DNA of 64,000 bases from the NCBI GenBank assembly GCA_002205965.3, contig NADL03000131.1:160735-224734 (forward strand). The letters are read 5' to 3'. The notes beneath the pieces are model-generated. The model ran no database searches. It was not told where the DNA came from and saw nothing but the letters and a program-made list of their open reading frames with translations. The DNA is from Kappaphycus alvarezii. Its lineage: Eukaryota; Rhodophyta; Florideophyceae; Gigartinales; Solieriaceae. Both the position numbers and the translations under genes were made by a program. Positions 63,657 to 64,000 of the stretch are shown in pieces. Numbering within the stretch: the first letter of the stretch is position 1; each line of letters starts with the position of its first letter.

Positions 63657-64000
63657 GGCTCCCGGGCAGGTTCTATAGATTAGGAATAGGTAAAATAAAT
63701 CTGCAAGGGATTTTGTAGTATTGCATTTGCGCCCTTTTTCTCAAAAAAAACGAATTTGGAGGAGGAGGTAAGCAAAAAGGGAAAAAGAACTTGATTCGGG
63801 ATCGATTCAGAGGGGTAGATACAGTATAAAAATATCTAGATAAAATGGAAGTAAATTTGGGGAGGACCGCGGTAATGATAAGCGAGGTTCAGGGAGGACG
63901 AGGAAGGACCGGAACTATAAGCAAATTTGGACAAGGAGAGGTAGTACAGTAAACTATAGGCCTGTAGATGACGGCGACAAAAAAAATCTGCGCCTAACAC

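Larger units (their letters stand above)
55019..63999 (-). mobile_element. Gypsy element 2 with gene-bearing LTRs
   Basis: LTRs of 1479 and 1465 bp flank a minus-strand interior closely similar to gypsy 1: primer site, gag, protease, reverse transcriptase, RNase H, integrase, duplicated C-terminal extension and a G-run polypurine tract (56498-56504). The left flank ends CCCTC; the only base after the right LTR is C, which agrees with a 5-bp duplication but cannot prove it. U3 carries an extra gene. Confidence 0.93.
62535..63999 (-). repeat. Gypsy 2 5' LTR
   Basis: 1465 bp, differing from 55019-56497 by several small deletions. TATA for the genomic RNA is at 62838-62844; the U3 gene lies upstream of it at 62965-63546. 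Confidence 0.95.

Noticed and set aside
1..64000. Bacterial or phage origin
   Set aside because: Only retroelements with eukaryotic features (initiator-tRNA half priming, chromodomain, USP), no ribosome-binding sites, operons or phage genes.

Overview
The window is eukaryotic nuclear DNA made almost entirely of transposable elements nested inside one another. There is no bacterial gene organisation, operon, CRISPR array or recognisable RNA gene. The lineage cannot be fixed from sequence alone. A GalEa-like copia element (ESKH integrase motif, LLDDGAPYSG protease motif) beside several non-LTR families with restriction-like endonuclease (RLE) domains would fit a red alga, but an invertebrate or another alga is possible.

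Layout. 1-4.4 kb: RLE-type LINE fragments (copy L1, minus strand) cut by two LTR insertions and a 113-bp insertion. 4460-11938: Ty3/gypsy element 1, nearly identical 719-bp LTRs, 5-bp target duplication GGTTG, inserted in the 3' tail of LINE copy L2. 11.9-14.5 kb: the rest of L2 and a different LINE (L3, plus). 15.3-17.1 kb: a broken ubiquitin-specific protease gene, the only clear cellular-type gene. 18.0-27.2 kb: LINE L4 (plus), split by a copia element (21503-27027, duplication CGCAA). 27.9-29.7 kb: two old LTRs. 29.7-32.6 kb: almost featureless. 32.6-37.8 kb: an old copia element. 37.8-42.7 kb: mostly unassigned, with two old LTRs. 43520-50239: a chromodomain gypsy element whose 5' LTR is split by a solo LTR. 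50.2-55.0 kb: LINE pieces and another solo LTR. 55019-63999: gypsy element 2, with about 1.47-kb LTRs, ending one base before the window edge.

Three things stand out. First, the LTRs of gypsy element 2 and its solo relatives each carry a complete gene in U3: a TATA-like box, then an acidic protein of about 190 residues ending in a conserved LEELFGSDL motif. It is seen in intact or broken form in at least nine LTR copies on both strands, including very divergent ones. Second, the polyproteins of gypsy 1 and gypsy 2 run on past the integrase into a 361-residue extension made of two copies of one unrecognised domain joined by a basic linker. Third, gypsy 1 and gypsy 2 share almost the same interior and R/U5 but have unrelated U3 regions; gypsy 1 lacks the U3 gene. 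In addition, the copia element at 21503-27027 has a primer-binding site matching the anticodon arm of initiator tRNA-Met, and the ATG in that site is also the gag start codon.

Nearly every open reading frame in the elements is broken by small indels. The positions of the breaks differ between near-identical copies, so some may be assembly errors.
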